Assembly: GCA_046704745.1 (NCBI GenBank)
Contig: JBJKRL010000063.1
Coordinates: 1 to 64,000 of the forward strand
Source: CAWGGS01 sp046704745
Lineage (GTDB): Bacteria; Desulfobacterota; Desulfobulbia; Desulfobulbales; Desulfocapsaceae
Reading direction: 5' to 3'
DNA length: 64,000 nucleotides
This document shows, one piece after another, positions 1 through 8,576 of this stretch. The notes beneath the pieces are model-generated. The model had not been told where the DNA came from. It ran no database searches and saw nothing but the letters and a program-made list of their open reading frames with translations. How positions within the stretch are numbered: position 1 is the first letter of the stretch; every line of letters begins with the position of its first letter. The position numbers and the translations under genes were made by a program.

Positions 1-2721
1 CTCGTCGGATAGTTGATCGTTAAGCCCCGAACGATCGAGTTGTTTAATGATGAAGGGAACAAGCTGAGCCGGCTGGTCATTCACCAAGGCCAACAGGCCA
101 TCCTGAAAGGTGGTCAGTCGGTAGGCCAAAGACGAACTCATGGCCGCCTGTTCACTGGCCTGCAAGGCGTCTGCCGTAGCCAGAAAATGGTCAAGCAATG
201 TTGAGCCGTCTCTTGCCTCCTGCCACCCTGCCATGAATATCCGACCGCCACCGGAGCGTTTATCAACTTCCAGGGCAAAGCCATTCCGGCCGCCCTCGTT
301 CTTTGCCCGATTCAGCAGCTCATGGGTGCGACTCATCACCCGTCCCAGCGGTTTTTTATGATGGGCGATCATGATTCCGGCAGAGATGGAAATGCCTTCC
401 CCCCGGCCAAGGTGGAGCCCAAGTCTACCGGAAGATTCGGGCTGCCATTCTCCAGAAATAGAGGTCGACGGCTGTCCGGCCTGGATGGCGATAAAGCCCT
501 GCCCGTAGGCCTCGGCTATTTCCTTGGCTGCGGTTAATACGGTGGAGGCGGGGAATACCGCGCAGACATCGTCGCCACCGGCGTAAATCAGACGGCCATA
601 GTGTTTTTTGATGATATGGGGCACAGTGAGCAGGGAAAAATCGCCCAAGGCCTCGGAAAGAGCGGCGTGCACAGCCGGAGAAATAACTCGTCGTTCAGTC
701 AGCCATTTGCCCCAGAATTCTGTAAAGTTACCAGCAAAAACTCCACACAGACGGCGGACAAGATCGGGATGCAGGACGCTCCACCAGGTGGAGCCCAGAG
801 TTTCTCCATTGATCAGCTTGCCCATCTTGTCGCCGTCCATTATCAGCACGGCGTAGTATTTATCAACATCCGTGACTTGGTGAAGCTTGAAAATATCCTG
901 GGCCGCTGCTTTCTCTTTTCTGTCGATTGCCGTGATATCGTAGCCTTGGCGGCTGATTGCATCCGGCTCGTTCATTTCATGGTACCATTGAGCAAGTTTC
1001 TGCCCGGTTTTCTCCTCCCCCTGTTTCCCGTCACCGGAGCATTCGAAGACAGCGAGATTTTCAGCAAGTTTTTGAGCTTCTTGATCAACCTGGCTTTTAG
1101 CCCTTTTCCGTAATTTCCGCGACCAGTCATGCAGGGCCATTTCCGTGGTCGATGGAAACGTTTCCGCATCATCAAACATCTTTCGCAATGGATGACCGTC
1201 AATATTTTTGCATACCCGGTAGGCCAGCCGTTTTACCAGGGCAATGGCGCAGAGCCGCTCGTTGTTGCCGAAGTCCGAGGTCGTCTGCCATTTGCTGCGA
1301 AGGTCTTTCCAGAAGGGGGCTTCCGAGGGCTTGGGGTTCTTGCCGGTCTCCGCCTGGTAATGCAGGATTTCAAACTCACCGAAGAGATCACATTTGATGC
1401 CCTCTTCAGGGGCGCGATGCTCACGGAGATAGGCTTTGCCGGCAGCCAGCATGGCTTGGGCCAGACGGTGGCTGACGCTGTAGAGCTGACCTTCTCCAGT
1501 GGATTGCCAGAATTTAATTGAGTCTTCCCAGAAATCAAAGACTGGAGCAATGGTTTCCTTATGAAGCAGTTCTTCGGCAATACGCCGATCGTCACCTTTA
1601 ATCAGGGGTACGGCGGCCCAGTGTGGCTCCCAATATTTGTTCAGTTGGCGTTTGAACTGTTTTTTGATGTATGAATCTTCTCGGCCTACGGTTTTTTCCA
1701 GCAAGGCCAGGGTGGCGTCGCCCAATTCTTGCCAGGCGGTGCTGATTGCCTGTTCAATGACGGTGGCTGTTTTCTGCTCCTGGCCGGTTGGCACCAGGCA
1801 GACGAACTTGTTGGGGAAGGATGCTACTCCGTCCTTGACCTGCTGACCTGCAAGCCAATTTGCATCCATGCCCAACTCCTTGAGCAGGCCGTCGACTAAA
1901 GGCTGGCCGTGCAGACTGGGGTAGACGATATGGTCCGCCCCGAAGCGCTGGATAACCGCCTTGATTCCCTCAAAGGCTAGCCAGGAAAGAATGATGGAGC
2001 CGGACCAATAGTCGCGCAACTTGCGGGCGCGACCGACAAAATCCTGCACCGGAGTCAGGGCAAAGACCATAAGACTGGCCCGGTTTTGTCCAGAGAGTTT
2101 CATGGATGAGGCCAAGGCGGAAACCAGGCCGCTGTGCTGCCAGATAGAGTGGTCCGGCAGGCGGGTGTCGGCGGGAAGACGATGCCAGAGGCCACCCAGG
2201 CCGCCGATATTTTTTTGTGCCAGACGGCGGCGCAGGAGAAAGTAGAGGTAGTGAAACCGGGCGGGGGCAAAATGCTCTTCGTTGCCCTGATATTCTTTCT
2301 TTTCGGAAAGTCCGTGTCCGCTACCTGCTTTGTCACCCAAGTCTTCACGCAGTAAGGCCTGCATTTCAGAGGCAATTCGGGCAACGTCTCTATCACCGTT
2401 GGTTAAATCCGCCGGTAGAAGCACACGCAAGGCCTCATCACTGCGGGTAGGATGGGTGATCTGCGGGAATTTGAGAAAATCGACCGCGCCACCGTCATGA
2501 TATCCAGGCAGAGTGGCTCGATCCATGCCGGAAGCAATGATATCGGCCTGTTGATATTCTTCCTTGCTGAGCGAGGAGCCGACCAATCCGGCTGCGGCCA
2601 GCAACTCGTTGGAACGCTCTTCGTGACCTGGAATGTGGATGGCCTTATCCGGAGGGTCATGCAGAAAGGCCTTGGTTTTATGGATCCAGTAGTCAACATC
2701 CTGTGAAAATTTTCCGTTCAT
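1..2721 (-). CDS. cmr2: Type III-B CRISPR protein Cmr2/Cas10, 3' end outside window
   Basis: This is the large catalytic subunit of the Cmr effector complex. When target RNA binds, its Palm domain makes cyclic oligoadenylates, and its HD domain, when active, cuts single-stranded DNA. The frame is open from an ATG at 2721 to the left edge (907 codons, no stop seen), so the C-terminus is missing. An HD pair lies at residues 21-22 (context FLHDPPDKA, typical of Cmr2). A Cas10-type stretch with VQDFVGRARKLRDYWSGS lies near residues 230-250. The Palm GGDD cyclase motif is intact at residues 715-718 (complement of 568-579). The start overlaps the cmr1 stop (ATGA), so translation is probably coupled. 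cmr3-cmr6 and any repeat array would lie to the left. Both HD and GGDD look intact, which suggests a working nuclease and cOA synthase. Confidence 0.93.
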   Translation of the reverse strand, partial: MNGKFSQDVDYWIHKTKAFLHDPPDKAIHIPGHEERSNELLAAAGLVGSSLSKEEYQQADIIASGMDRATLPGYHDGGAVDFLKFPQITHPTRSDEALRVLLPADLTNGDRDVARIASEMQALLREDLGDKAGSGHGLSEKKEYQGNEEHFAPARFHYLYFLLRRRLAQKNIGGLGGLWHRLPADTRLPDHSIWQHSGLVSALASSMKLSGQNRASLMVFALTPVQDFVGRARKLRDYWSGSIILSWLAFEGIKAVIQRFGADHIVYPSLHGQPLVDGLLKELGMDANWLAGQQVKDGVASFPNKFVCLVPTGQEQKTATVIEQAISTAWQELGDATLALLEKTVGREDSYIKKQFKRQLNKYWEPHWAAVPLIKGDDRRIAEELLHKETIAPVFDFWEDSIKFWQSTGEGQLYSVSHRLAQAMLAAGKAYLREHRAPEEGIKCDLFGEFEILHYQAETGKNPKPSEAPFWKDLRSKWQTTSDFGNNERLCAIALVKRLAYRVCKNIDGHPLRKMFDDAETFPSTTEMALHDWSRKLRKRAKSQVDQEAQKLAENLAVFECSGDGKQGEEKTGQKLAQWYHEMNEPDAISRQGYDITAIDRKEKAAAQDIFKLHQVTDVDKYYAVLIMDGDKMGKLINGETLGSTWWSVLHPDLVRRLCGVFAGNFTEFWGKWLTERRVISPAVHAALSEALGDFSLLTVPHIIKKHYGRLIYAGGDDVCAVFPASTVLTAAKEIAEAYGQGFIAIQAGQPSTSISGEWQPESSGRLGLHLGRGEGISISAGIMIAHHKKPLGRVMSRTHELLNRAKNEGGRNGFALEVDKRSGGGRIFMAGWQEARDGSTLLDHFLATADALQASEQAAMSSSLAYRLTTFQDGLLALVNDQPAQLVPFIIKQLDRSGLNDQLSDE

Positions 2722-3797
2722 GACTGCCCCTCCTTCATCTCTACCCGTTGGCAAAGTTTGTCCAGACTGGCGTGGACCTGTCGCCATATTTTGATCTGCT
2801 GGTCTTTGCCCCTGGCATCGCTGGGCCACATCTTTTCGCTAAACAGATGAGGCAAGTGGAGAATATAGCCCCGGTGTCCGCCGTCCTCCTTGCGCACGAT
2901 CAGCCTGAGGGCGGAACCGTGCCGACCATTGTTGTCCCAGTTCCTCAGAGAAACATTGTGATTTGTCACCGGATATCCCAATAGATGTCTTTCCGGAGGG
3001 TTGCCTTTATTTACTTCGAGTTTGGAGATTTGTTTGTTGCTACTGCCAGCGCGGACGGAAACATAGGTTTCAGCCAAATCCTTCATGCAGAACTCCCAGG
3101 TGGGTTTTAGGATATGTGTCTGCCAAAAAAGCAGTCCTTTTTCATCCTTGCCAAGGCAATGGGGATAATCATAAACAAATGCATTCTCAAAGGGCCTTAA
3201 TGTGAACCTTGGGGCGTAAGAAGACTGATGCCATTGAAAAGAACCCCACCCATTACGACTGCGGCTACCAATGGCGCCAAAAGATCCTATGAGGTCCAAA
3301 GCCGATTGTACCCCGTCTACTGCCTGTTGGCTGACCTCAATCTGTAATTGGAATTTTTCGCCAGGAGTAAAATAGCTATGCTGCATGCCATTTCTGAAGT
3401 GGATCAGACCCATACCTGCGAGATAGTTCAGGGGGTTTGTTTTGTGGTTTGATCTTTCACATTCAGGGTGGTCGATCAGGCCTGGATTGGAGAAATTATT
3501 TTTCATGGGAGCCAGTTGTGATACGGCGACAGCCTCCACCGTTACCTGACTTTTTCCGCCGGTTTTTTCATCCGGACTGCCGAAAATAGTATTTTCCGCT
3601 GCGAGCAAATTCGTATGATCAGTATAATTTCCACCGTTCGCCACCCGCCACCAGTACCGCAGTAATCCTTTGAAGGGAGCGGCCCGCAACTCCGCCTCCT
3701 GGCTGGCATTGCCCAGAAACATCGGTGTAATGATTTCGCAGTCGAGCTTCCATCTTTCCCGTTTGTAAAATCGGGCAATGTTGATTGTCATTGTCAT
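2718..3797 (-). CDS. cmr1: Type III-B CRISPR RAMP protein Cmr1
   Basis: RAMP subunit of the Cmr complex, expected to sit at the crRNA 3' end/head of the backbone. It has 359 residues. The N-terminal signature TPMFLGNA...AELRAAPFKGLLRYWWR is diagnostic of Cmr1. A glycine-rich RAMP segment follows near residue 180 (SFGAIGSRSRNGWGSF), and the C-terminus carries a second RAMP-like fold (HLPHLFSEKMW). The ATG at 3797 is preceded by GGAG about 6 nt upstream. The stop overlaps the cmr2 start by 4 nt. The upstream neighbour is a decayed patch of about 0.8 kb, so cmr1 may need its own promoter or read-through from the CARF genes. Confidence 0.92.
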   Translation of the reverse strand: MTMTINIARFYKRERWKLDCEIITPMFLGNASQEAELRAAPFKGLLRYWWRVANGGNYTDHTNLLAAENTIFGSPDEKTGGKSQVTVEAVAVSQLAPMKNNFSNPGLIDHPECERSNHKTNPLNYLAGMGLIHFRNGMQHSYFTPGEKFQLQIEVSQQAVDGVQSALDLIGSFGAIGSRSRNGWGSFQWHQSSYAPRFTLRPFENAFVYDYPHCLGKDEKGLLFWQTHILKPTWEFCMKDLAETYVSVRAGSSNKQISKLEVNKGNPPERHLLGYPVTNHNVSLRNWDNNGRHGSALRLIVRKEDGGHRGYILHLPHLFSEKMWPSDARGKDQQIKIWRQVHASLDKLCQRVEMKEGQS

Positions 3798-4153
3798 AAT
3801 ATTCTCCGCTCATTGGATACGTAATCCTTTGACATCAACCTCACTATTCAATCAGGCAGTTGACCCTATTTTTTGATATTTTGCTCGACAAATCTGCCAC
3901 GTTTTCAGCCTAATACGACATTGTAGAGGATGATAGGCTCCCGGCCATCGCCCGTGTTGCGCCGAACCAGCATGGCAAGGCCTGTGCTTCGAAGAGACTT
4001 TCATACAAGGTCTGAGAAACGCTTACCAGGAAGGTTTTGCCCAGCCATCCCTTGCTCTTTCCAAAAACCAGATACCGCAAAATTCATTGTGTTTCATCCT
4101 TTGCAATGTTGCATCTTTTTCGGGAATCAGGGAAAACGCGAAGGTGAGAGGCG
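3798..4153. other. Gene-free stretch upstream of cmr1
   Basis: No convincing gene was found here on either strand. Reading frames are short and match nothing recognisable. The sequence joins directly to the VapC and ATPase remnants at 4154-4622, so it is probably part of the same decayed insert. A promoter for cmr1 could lie here, but no clear -35/-10 pair was identified. Confidence 0.5.
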
Positions 4154-4345
4154 GTGAACATCGCCGGCTTCGACAGCCAGGCGGCCTCTATCCGCGGCAG
4201 TCTCCGCGCCCGGTTTGAACGCCAGGGAAACCCTCTTGCCCCGGTCGATCTCGAAATCGCGGTAATAGCCCTGGCCCACGACCTGATGCTGATCGGCGGC
4301 AATGGGCGTCATTCTGAACTGGAGCTGGAAAACTGGCTGGAATGA
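4154..4345 (+). pseudogene. Remnant of VapC-type PIN-domain toxin (C-terminal part)
   Basis: This 63-codon frame reads like the last half of a VapC ribonuclease toxin. It has an R-x-L-x-x-x-F-E-R-Q-G-x-P spacer, the APVDLEIAVIAL helix carrying the conserved acidic D-x-x-I-A, then GGNGRHSEL and the terminal LENW. These match the usual C-terminal order of VapC (D-x-x-I-A...N-x-R-H-F...I-x-x-L-x-x-E-x-W). The N-terminal half with the first catalytic aspartates is absent upstream, and no partner antitoxin is present. It lies antisense to the cas genes between cmr1 and the CARF genes. Recognition is by motif order only, so some uncertainty remains. Confidence 0.6.
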
Positions 4346-4384
4346 CAAACTCCGGACCGGGTCAGGATCCACTCAAGAACACAC

Positions 4385-4622
4385 GCTGATCTTCGCAATA
4401 AAAGACGATTTCCCCGGCACGGGTTTCTTCCGGCCGACTCGGAGTGAATCAAGTTCGACTGAACAGGCAGAAAAATTCCTACCGGTCGAAACTCCCCCAG
4501 CGGACTTTTTTCGCCTTTTTCTGTAATGCGTCGAGGATATCGGCGCCGACTTTGTTCTCGGTGGTCTTGACCTCACAGAACAGGATGGAATCCCGGTCAG
4601 GGTTTATCCGCACGGAACCGGC
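4385..4622 (-). pseudogene. Remnant of DUF234-type AAA ATPase C-terminus
   Basis: The minus strand from about 4622 reads ...DSILFCEVKTTENKVGAD..., then LQKKAKKVRWGSFDR, and reaches an in-frame TAG at 4479-4481. The same frame continues with EFFCLFSRT, a second stop, then FTPS. This order resembles the C-terminal nuclease-like domain of archaeal-type DEXX-box ATPases with DUF234 (E-V-K...D-I-L..L..K...V-x-W, then a Y/F-x-x-F-S-x-x-G-F-T strand). The gene has no start and has at least two in-frame stops, so it is dead. It overlaps the tail of the CARF-HEPN gene. Function before decay is inferred only from family resemblance. Confidence 0.5.
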
Positions 4623-5902
4623 TAGTTTTCCCAGAGATACGAAGATGGGAGTTGTGGTGGCGCTTCATGGAGAAGTACAGCTTGTGTTTCTTCCAGGAGC
4701 ATGGGAAGGAAGATCTCCACCATGAATGTTCTCAATTTTCTCCAGGCTTCAGGGGTGACAGGAGAGTAACCGTGGGCCAGAATGGAAAGATTACGTGTCT
4801 CGATATGGCTCCGAAGGACAGGGAGTTTGGTTGTGGCAAAATGGTGGGCCGCCCCGCGGGTGTTTTTTTCGACAAGTTGCCAGGCAATAAAAAGACCTGC
4901 CTTTACTTTACCGCCTTGATCCGGAGAAACAGCTATACCTGCTGGAATCTGTTCCGCCTTCAGATCGCCGGTATCAAGGCCGCAATGGAATTTGAGCAAC
5001 CACTGAGCGGTCCATTCGATAAGGCGATAGACGCGAGCCACGGCATCGTCATATCTTCCCTGTGCCGCACGGCGTTCAGCATTATTCCAGAGGTCGAAGA
5101 TCCTCAGCGGAGCCTGTCTTTCTGATTCATTGACAAGGTATCTGAGTACCCCGAAATGTTTGCCAAGGGCATCCATGATCACTATTGCGTAGATCTCAAG
5201 AAGGCGTAATGCTTCATTATGGTCAAATCGGTCCCAGGCCGCAAACGCCTTGGAAAGGTCGCGGGCTCTGCCCAGCTGCCCGGCAAGAACTCTATTTCTC
5301 GGCGATGGAATTATTGCCAGGCCATCTGCTGCCGCGCTGTAGGCAAAATGTCTCCAGGAGTAGAGAAAAGGGGCCATGGCCCGTTGGAGGCGAATGCGCT
5401 CAACGTTTGCTAACGAGTTGGATTCTGTACCATTACGGACTTTGACGAGATCGGCCCGATTGCCGGTTACCAGTTGAAGATCCACTTGTTCTGTTTCGAG
5501 AACGGCAATCACAAGAGCGGCCGTCATGGTCTTGGTGCCACCCGTGTAATCGGCAACAATTCGTGCCTCCGGGAATTGATCCTTAAGATCAACGAGGGCA
5601 TCCTTGATTGAAAGCGCTGCTCCGTCAAGGTCGTCTGCCGGGACGATTATCACTTCGAATGAGTCCTTCTCCATTCCTAATTGGGTAGGAATATTAGGAA
5701 GTGTTGCTTTTTCATCACTGTGTTGTGCTTTAATACAAAGACCCTTCCCCGCAACCATTGTGTCGGAACCACGCTTTTTTGTACCGGGATCCGGTTCGGA
5801 ACAGATGAAGCAAACGAAATCGGGTTGAAGGTTTTGGTATGCGGTTACAATAGGCTGGTAGGAGCCTCCCACTGTGCAAATGAGAATGGAATTGATGCTC
5901 AT
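4622..5902 (-). CDS. CARF-HEPN CRISPR accessory ribonuclease, Cas02710 family (Csm6/Csx1-like)
   Basis: Predicted cyclic-oligoadenylate-activated RNase of 426 residues. An N-terminal CARF (Rossmann-like) domain shows ICTVGGSYQPI at residues 8-18 and the family signature DYTGGTKTM at 118-126, which places it in the TIGR02710/PF09670 group. The C-terminal half is helical and ends in a HEPN active-site motif R-x6-H (R370 to H377, RNLSILAH). I chose the ATG at 5902 because GGAGAG lies about 10 nt upstream; a TTG at 5941 is possible but has no ribosome site. It lies 55 nt downstream of the NE0113-family gene in the same direction. Cas10 in this locus retains GGDD, so a ligand source is present. 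Confidence 0.85.
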   Translation of the reverse strand: MSINSILICTVGGSYQPIVTAYQNLQPDFVCFICSEPDPGTKKRGSDTMVAGKGLCIKAQHSDEKATLPNIPTQLGMEKDSFEVIIVPADDLDGAALSIKDALVDLKDQFPEARIVADYTGGTKTMTAALVIAVLETEQVDLQLVTGNRADLVKVRNGTESNSLANVERIRLQRAMAPFLYSWRHFAYSAAADGLAIIPSPRNRVLAGQLGRARDLSKAFAAWDRFDHNEALRLLEIYAIVIMDALGKHFGVLRYLVNESERQAPLRIFDLWNNAERRAAQGRYDDAVARVYRLIEWTAQWLLKFHCGLDTGDLKAEQIPAGIAVSPDQGGKVKAGLFIAWQLVEKNTRGAAHHFATTKLPVLRSHIETRNLSILAHGYSPVTPEAWRKLRTFMVEIFLPMLLEETQAVLLHEAPPQLPSSYLWEN

Positions 5903-5957
5903 GATAGAAAATCTCTCCAGAATAATTTCCGTGAAAGTCAAGGAAGGTTTTTGCTCA

Positions 5958-7073
5958 TTATTCCTCTATTCTGATGCGACGGCGGTCCAGCCGGATGCCG
6001 TACCGGGTGTCGGGCCGGATGCCGGTGGAGGATATCTCCAGTTCCGCCGCGTTGCTCCGACCAAAGGCAGTCAGGATATCCCGTCGAATCCTGGATTTAT
6101 AGGACTGGAAGTTCTCAATGCTCAGATTGCCGATGCCGGAATCGCTCATCTCCGTAAGGAGGCGGGAGCCGGGAATGCGCCTGTACCAGCGGGCGATTGC
6201 TTCATTGTCGATCATGCTCGCCTCGAGAAAGCACTCATCGCATTCATGACAGGGAGCGTCCAGGCAGCAGTCTTTTTTTCGCTCGGCAAAAAAGGCGTAC
6301 AGGGCCAGCCGGGTCGGGTGCATATCCAGTTCAAGGGGGCCGAAGACAAGTTTCCCTCCCGCCAGGTCGATTGTGAGATCAGGAGGTTCTTCCCGGATCA
6401 GGGAGTGCATCAGATCGGCGGGGGCCAACAGCTGGTTGAGCTGGTCACGGTGCAGTTGGTTGCGGATCGAGACAAAGGGAATGTTTATCAGGTGAATCCG
6501 GGCGAAACGGCTGTTCTTCCAGAAGGGCTGTCCCTGTCCGTCCCGCAGTTCCACCATCACCGGTTGCCGGGGTGGAAAAAAGAACTCCCGGGAGCTTTCA
6601 AATTCAGGTGAAACGAGAACGTGGAAAATCCGGTCCTGCTGCCTCCCGTAGAGCTGGGCGGCGAGCGTCAGGCAGGAGGTCATGGTCTTTCTGCCGCCGG
6701 CGACCAGGAAAAGGACCGCTGTATCGGCCTGGCTGGTGAAATGAAAGGCAAGCTCCAGACAGGTCTGCATCAGGATTTCGTTGTCTTCGGGGGAGATGAT
6801 GTCCTCCAGTTCACGGCCGGCGGCATCATGCAGAACATGCAGGGTCTCAACCGAAAACGAGATGGATTCCGGGGCGATGCCATAGTCGTCGAGGAGGGCG
6901 TGATATTTCCCGGTCCCAGGGGCGAGCAGATCGCCTAGGACACGGTCCTTGCCCCTTCTCGTAGTGATACAATGTAGGGCGCTGATTCCATGCCCCTCAT
7001 GAAAAAGGGCATAGAGCGCTTCGGTAATGACCTGCGGGGAAAGCCCACAGACGGCCAGCAGAATATTCTTCAC
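5958..7073 (-). CDS. CRISPR-associated CARF protein, NE0113 family (TIGR02584)
   Basis: 371-residue type III accessory protein. The N-terminus (ILLAVCGLSPQVITEALYAL) and the GGRKTM motif at residues 126-131, followed by DRIFHVLV, are diagnostic of the Cas_NE0113 CARF family. Members are thought to bind, and in some cases degrade, cyclic oligoadenylates; activity here is inferred. The C-terminal third holds a cysteine cluster (C269, C270, C275, C278, C281) that could bind zinc. It ends in a basic segment (KSRIRRDILTAFG...TRYGIRLD) resembling a winged helix. The start is GTG at 7073, overlapping the cas6 stop by 4 nt (GTGA), so the two are translationally coupled. Confidence 0.85.
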   Translation of the reverse strand: MKNILLAVCGLSPQVITEALYALFHEGHGISALHCITTRRGKDRVLGDLLAPGTGKYHALLDDYGIAPESISFSVETLHVLHDAAGRELEDIISPEDNEILMQTCLELAFHFTSQADTAVLFLVAGGRKTMTSCLTLAAQLYGRQQDRIFHVLVSPEFESSREFFFPPRQPVMVELRDGQGQPFWKNSRFARIHLINIPFVSIRNQLHRDQLNQLLAPADLMHSLIREEPPDLTIDLAGGKLVFGPLELDMHPTRLALYAFFAERKKDCCLDAPCHECDECFLEASMIDNEAIARWYRRIPGSRLLTEMSDSGIGNLSIENFQSYKSRIRRDILTAFGRSNAAELEISSTGIRPDTRYGIRLDRRRIRIEE

Positions 7074-7978
7074 GCTGGTAGTCCTACCTTTATCCGTCCA
7101 AGTCCGAAACTCGTTTGTTTCCCGAGATGAGTTGTCTCGCAGTAGCGGAGAAGGGGAAGAAATTTCGATAGGTTTTCACCCTGGTAAAGCATCTCTCCCT
7201 GGATGCCTCCAATAAACATGGAGGCCTTCTGCCTGTTGCTGTACCGTTCGATATCAACCCAGCGGCAGGTACTGGAGATCGTTTGCACATCAGTCGCTTT
7301 AGCTACAAGTCCTTTATAATCAAGCGGTGGTTCCCCATTACCATAGGCTGCTTCAAGAGACGAGATACGACGCAAGGCAGCCCGAATCAGCAGATGAAAC
7401 GGGAGTCCGTTTTGCAATTGGTTGTCGTATTTGAGCCGTAGCGGAGTAGAACAGGTAAGCGCAATTTTCGTGACAGGAAAATCATTTGCAGCTTCAAGGT
7501 TCAGTTCCGGCAATTCTGCCGGACTTTGAAGGGTTGTGCCTTCATATATGATCCGGCCGCCCTGGATGACTGATTCAAGGCGAAATATACCTTCCGCCTT
7601 TTTCTTTTTACCAAGACCGATCTGTCCCATTTCCCTGACGGCATAAACAATATGGGGGAGGTAATCGTTTGCTTTGCCGAAAAGGGTCATTGCAAACTCA
7701 AGAGATCCACCTTTGTCGCGAATGCGCCAGTCCTCCAGCGGTGGTTCGAGAACATAGGGATGCGGTCGATGGGCCGCGTTGCCGGTTTTGACCTCAAAAA
7801 AAAGCGCGTAACCACAGTTTGTTGCAAGCATGCAGTTAGCACAATCCTGACGTTTAAGGGCACAGGTTGTCTGTTTCAGGGAGTGTCCGAGGGCGCCTCT
7901 TAAGGACGATCCTTTAAAAACGGGAAGGAAGGCCTCGGATTCAAAGCAGCAGTTGAAACGGTATGTTCCTGTTTTCAT
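7070..7978 (-). CDS. cas6: CRISPR pre-crRNA processing endoribonuclease Cas6 (PF10040 type)
   Basis: RAMP-fold ribonuclease that would cut the pre-crRNA repeats. The N-terminus has the family pattern FKGSSLRGALGHSLKQ. A four-Cys group follows (TTCALKRQDCANCMLATNCGYALFF), and the C-terminus has the glycine-rich RAMP loop HLGKQTSFGLGRIKV. From the ATG at 7978 the protein has 302 residues. An upstream ATG at 8047 would add 23 residues but overlaps lptC by 50 nt and lacks a clear ribosome site, whereas AAAAGG precedes 7978. It is the first cas gene of the run and lies 19 nt downstream of lptC in the same direction, so it may be read from the LPS operon promoter. Confidence 0.86.
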   Translation of the reverse strand: MKTGTYRFNCCFESEAFLPVFKGSSLRGALGHSLKQTTCALKRQDCANCMLATNCGYALFFEVKTGNAAHRPHPYVLEPPLEDWRIRDKGGSLEFAMTLFGKANDYLPHIVYAVREMGQIGLGKKKKAEGIFRLESVIQGGRIIYEGTTLQSPAELPELNLEAANDFPVTKIALTCSTPLRLKYDNQLQNGLPFHLLIRAALRRISSLEAAYGNGEPPLDYKGLVAKATDVQTISSTCRWVDIERYSNRQKASMFIGGIQGEMLYQGENLSKFLPLLRYCETTHLGKQTSFGLGRIKVGLPA

Positions 7979-7997
7979 GGCCTTTTCATATTTAAAA

Positions 7998-8576
7998 TCA
8001 AGGATGTCCAAAGCCTTGGATAACCGTGTGAACGCGGCCGCCGACATTATAGAGTTTTGTTCTAAGGTAATAGGTCATGCTGCCGCCGCTGATCTCAACC
8101 CCGTCACCTACAACCTTGGTTTTACCGGGGCAGATGATCTTTTGGCTGTCGTCGAAATATTTCAGAAGATCGGTGTAGAGCCGATAATTATCGGCTTTGC
8201 GAATAACAACCACGTCATCGGTTAAGGTGAGACGTTTACTCACTGTATTGTAAAGGCCGTTTCTAGCGGTAATGTTTGTCTTTTCACCATTGTCGCCAAA
8301 GATATCGGCATCGACAGTTTGGAGGATTAAGTCGTTGGGCTTTTTGCCGGTCAATACCTTTTCCGCTTTGATATCTGCTGTTTTTTTCCCATCTTCGCTT
8401 TGGATGATATCGGCACTATCGATGATAAAATGATGCTCTTCGGTCTGTCGGTTGGCGAATCCGGGGTCATATCCCCCCCGGGGGGCAAGAAAGGAGGCCA
8501 CAGGTATTCGCCAGAGGGGAAAGGTCACAAAGAGAATAAGAGGAATTAGCCAGATGCTGTTTCTTGGGGAGATCAT
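7998..8576 (-). CDS. lptC: LPS export ABC transporter periplasmic protein LptC
   Basis: 192-residue bitopic protein of the Lpt bridge that carries lipopolysaccharide across the periplasm. One N-terminal membrane anchor (about residues 8-24) is followed by a beta-jellyroll-like domain with the usual LptC pattern: DSADIIQSEDGKKTADIKAEKV, then NITARNGLYN, then LTDDVVV. The start overlaps the kdsC stop (ATGA). In many Proteobacteria lptA, lptB and rpoN follow directly; here cas6 follows instead, so the usual operon is broken at this point. Confidence 0.85.
   Translation of the reverse strand: MISPRNSIWLIPLILFVTFPLWRIPVASFLAPRGGYDPGFANRQTEEHHFIIDSADIIQSEDGKKTADIKAEKVLTGKKPNDLILQTVDADIFGDNGEKTNITARNGLYNTVSKRLTLTDDVVVIRKADNYRLYTDLLKYFDDSQKIICPGKTKVVGDGVEISGGSMTYYLRTKLYNVGGRVHTVIQGFGHP

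Noticed and set aside
3930..4157. Plus-strand 75-codon frame before the VapC remnant
   Set aside because: Translation is low-complexity in Arg, Pro and Ser with no recognisable motif. It is not in frame with the VapC fragment and cannot supply its missing half.
4444..4725. Plus-strand frame of 93 codons over the ATPase remnant
   Set aside because: It is antisense to the recognisable ATPase remnant and to the end of the CARF-HEPN gene, and its translation has no protein-like pattern.
1..8000. CRISPR repeat array next to the cas genes
   Set aside because: I looked for regularly spaced direct repeats of 25-40 bases throughout the locus and the other gaps and saw none. The array, if any, is outside the window.
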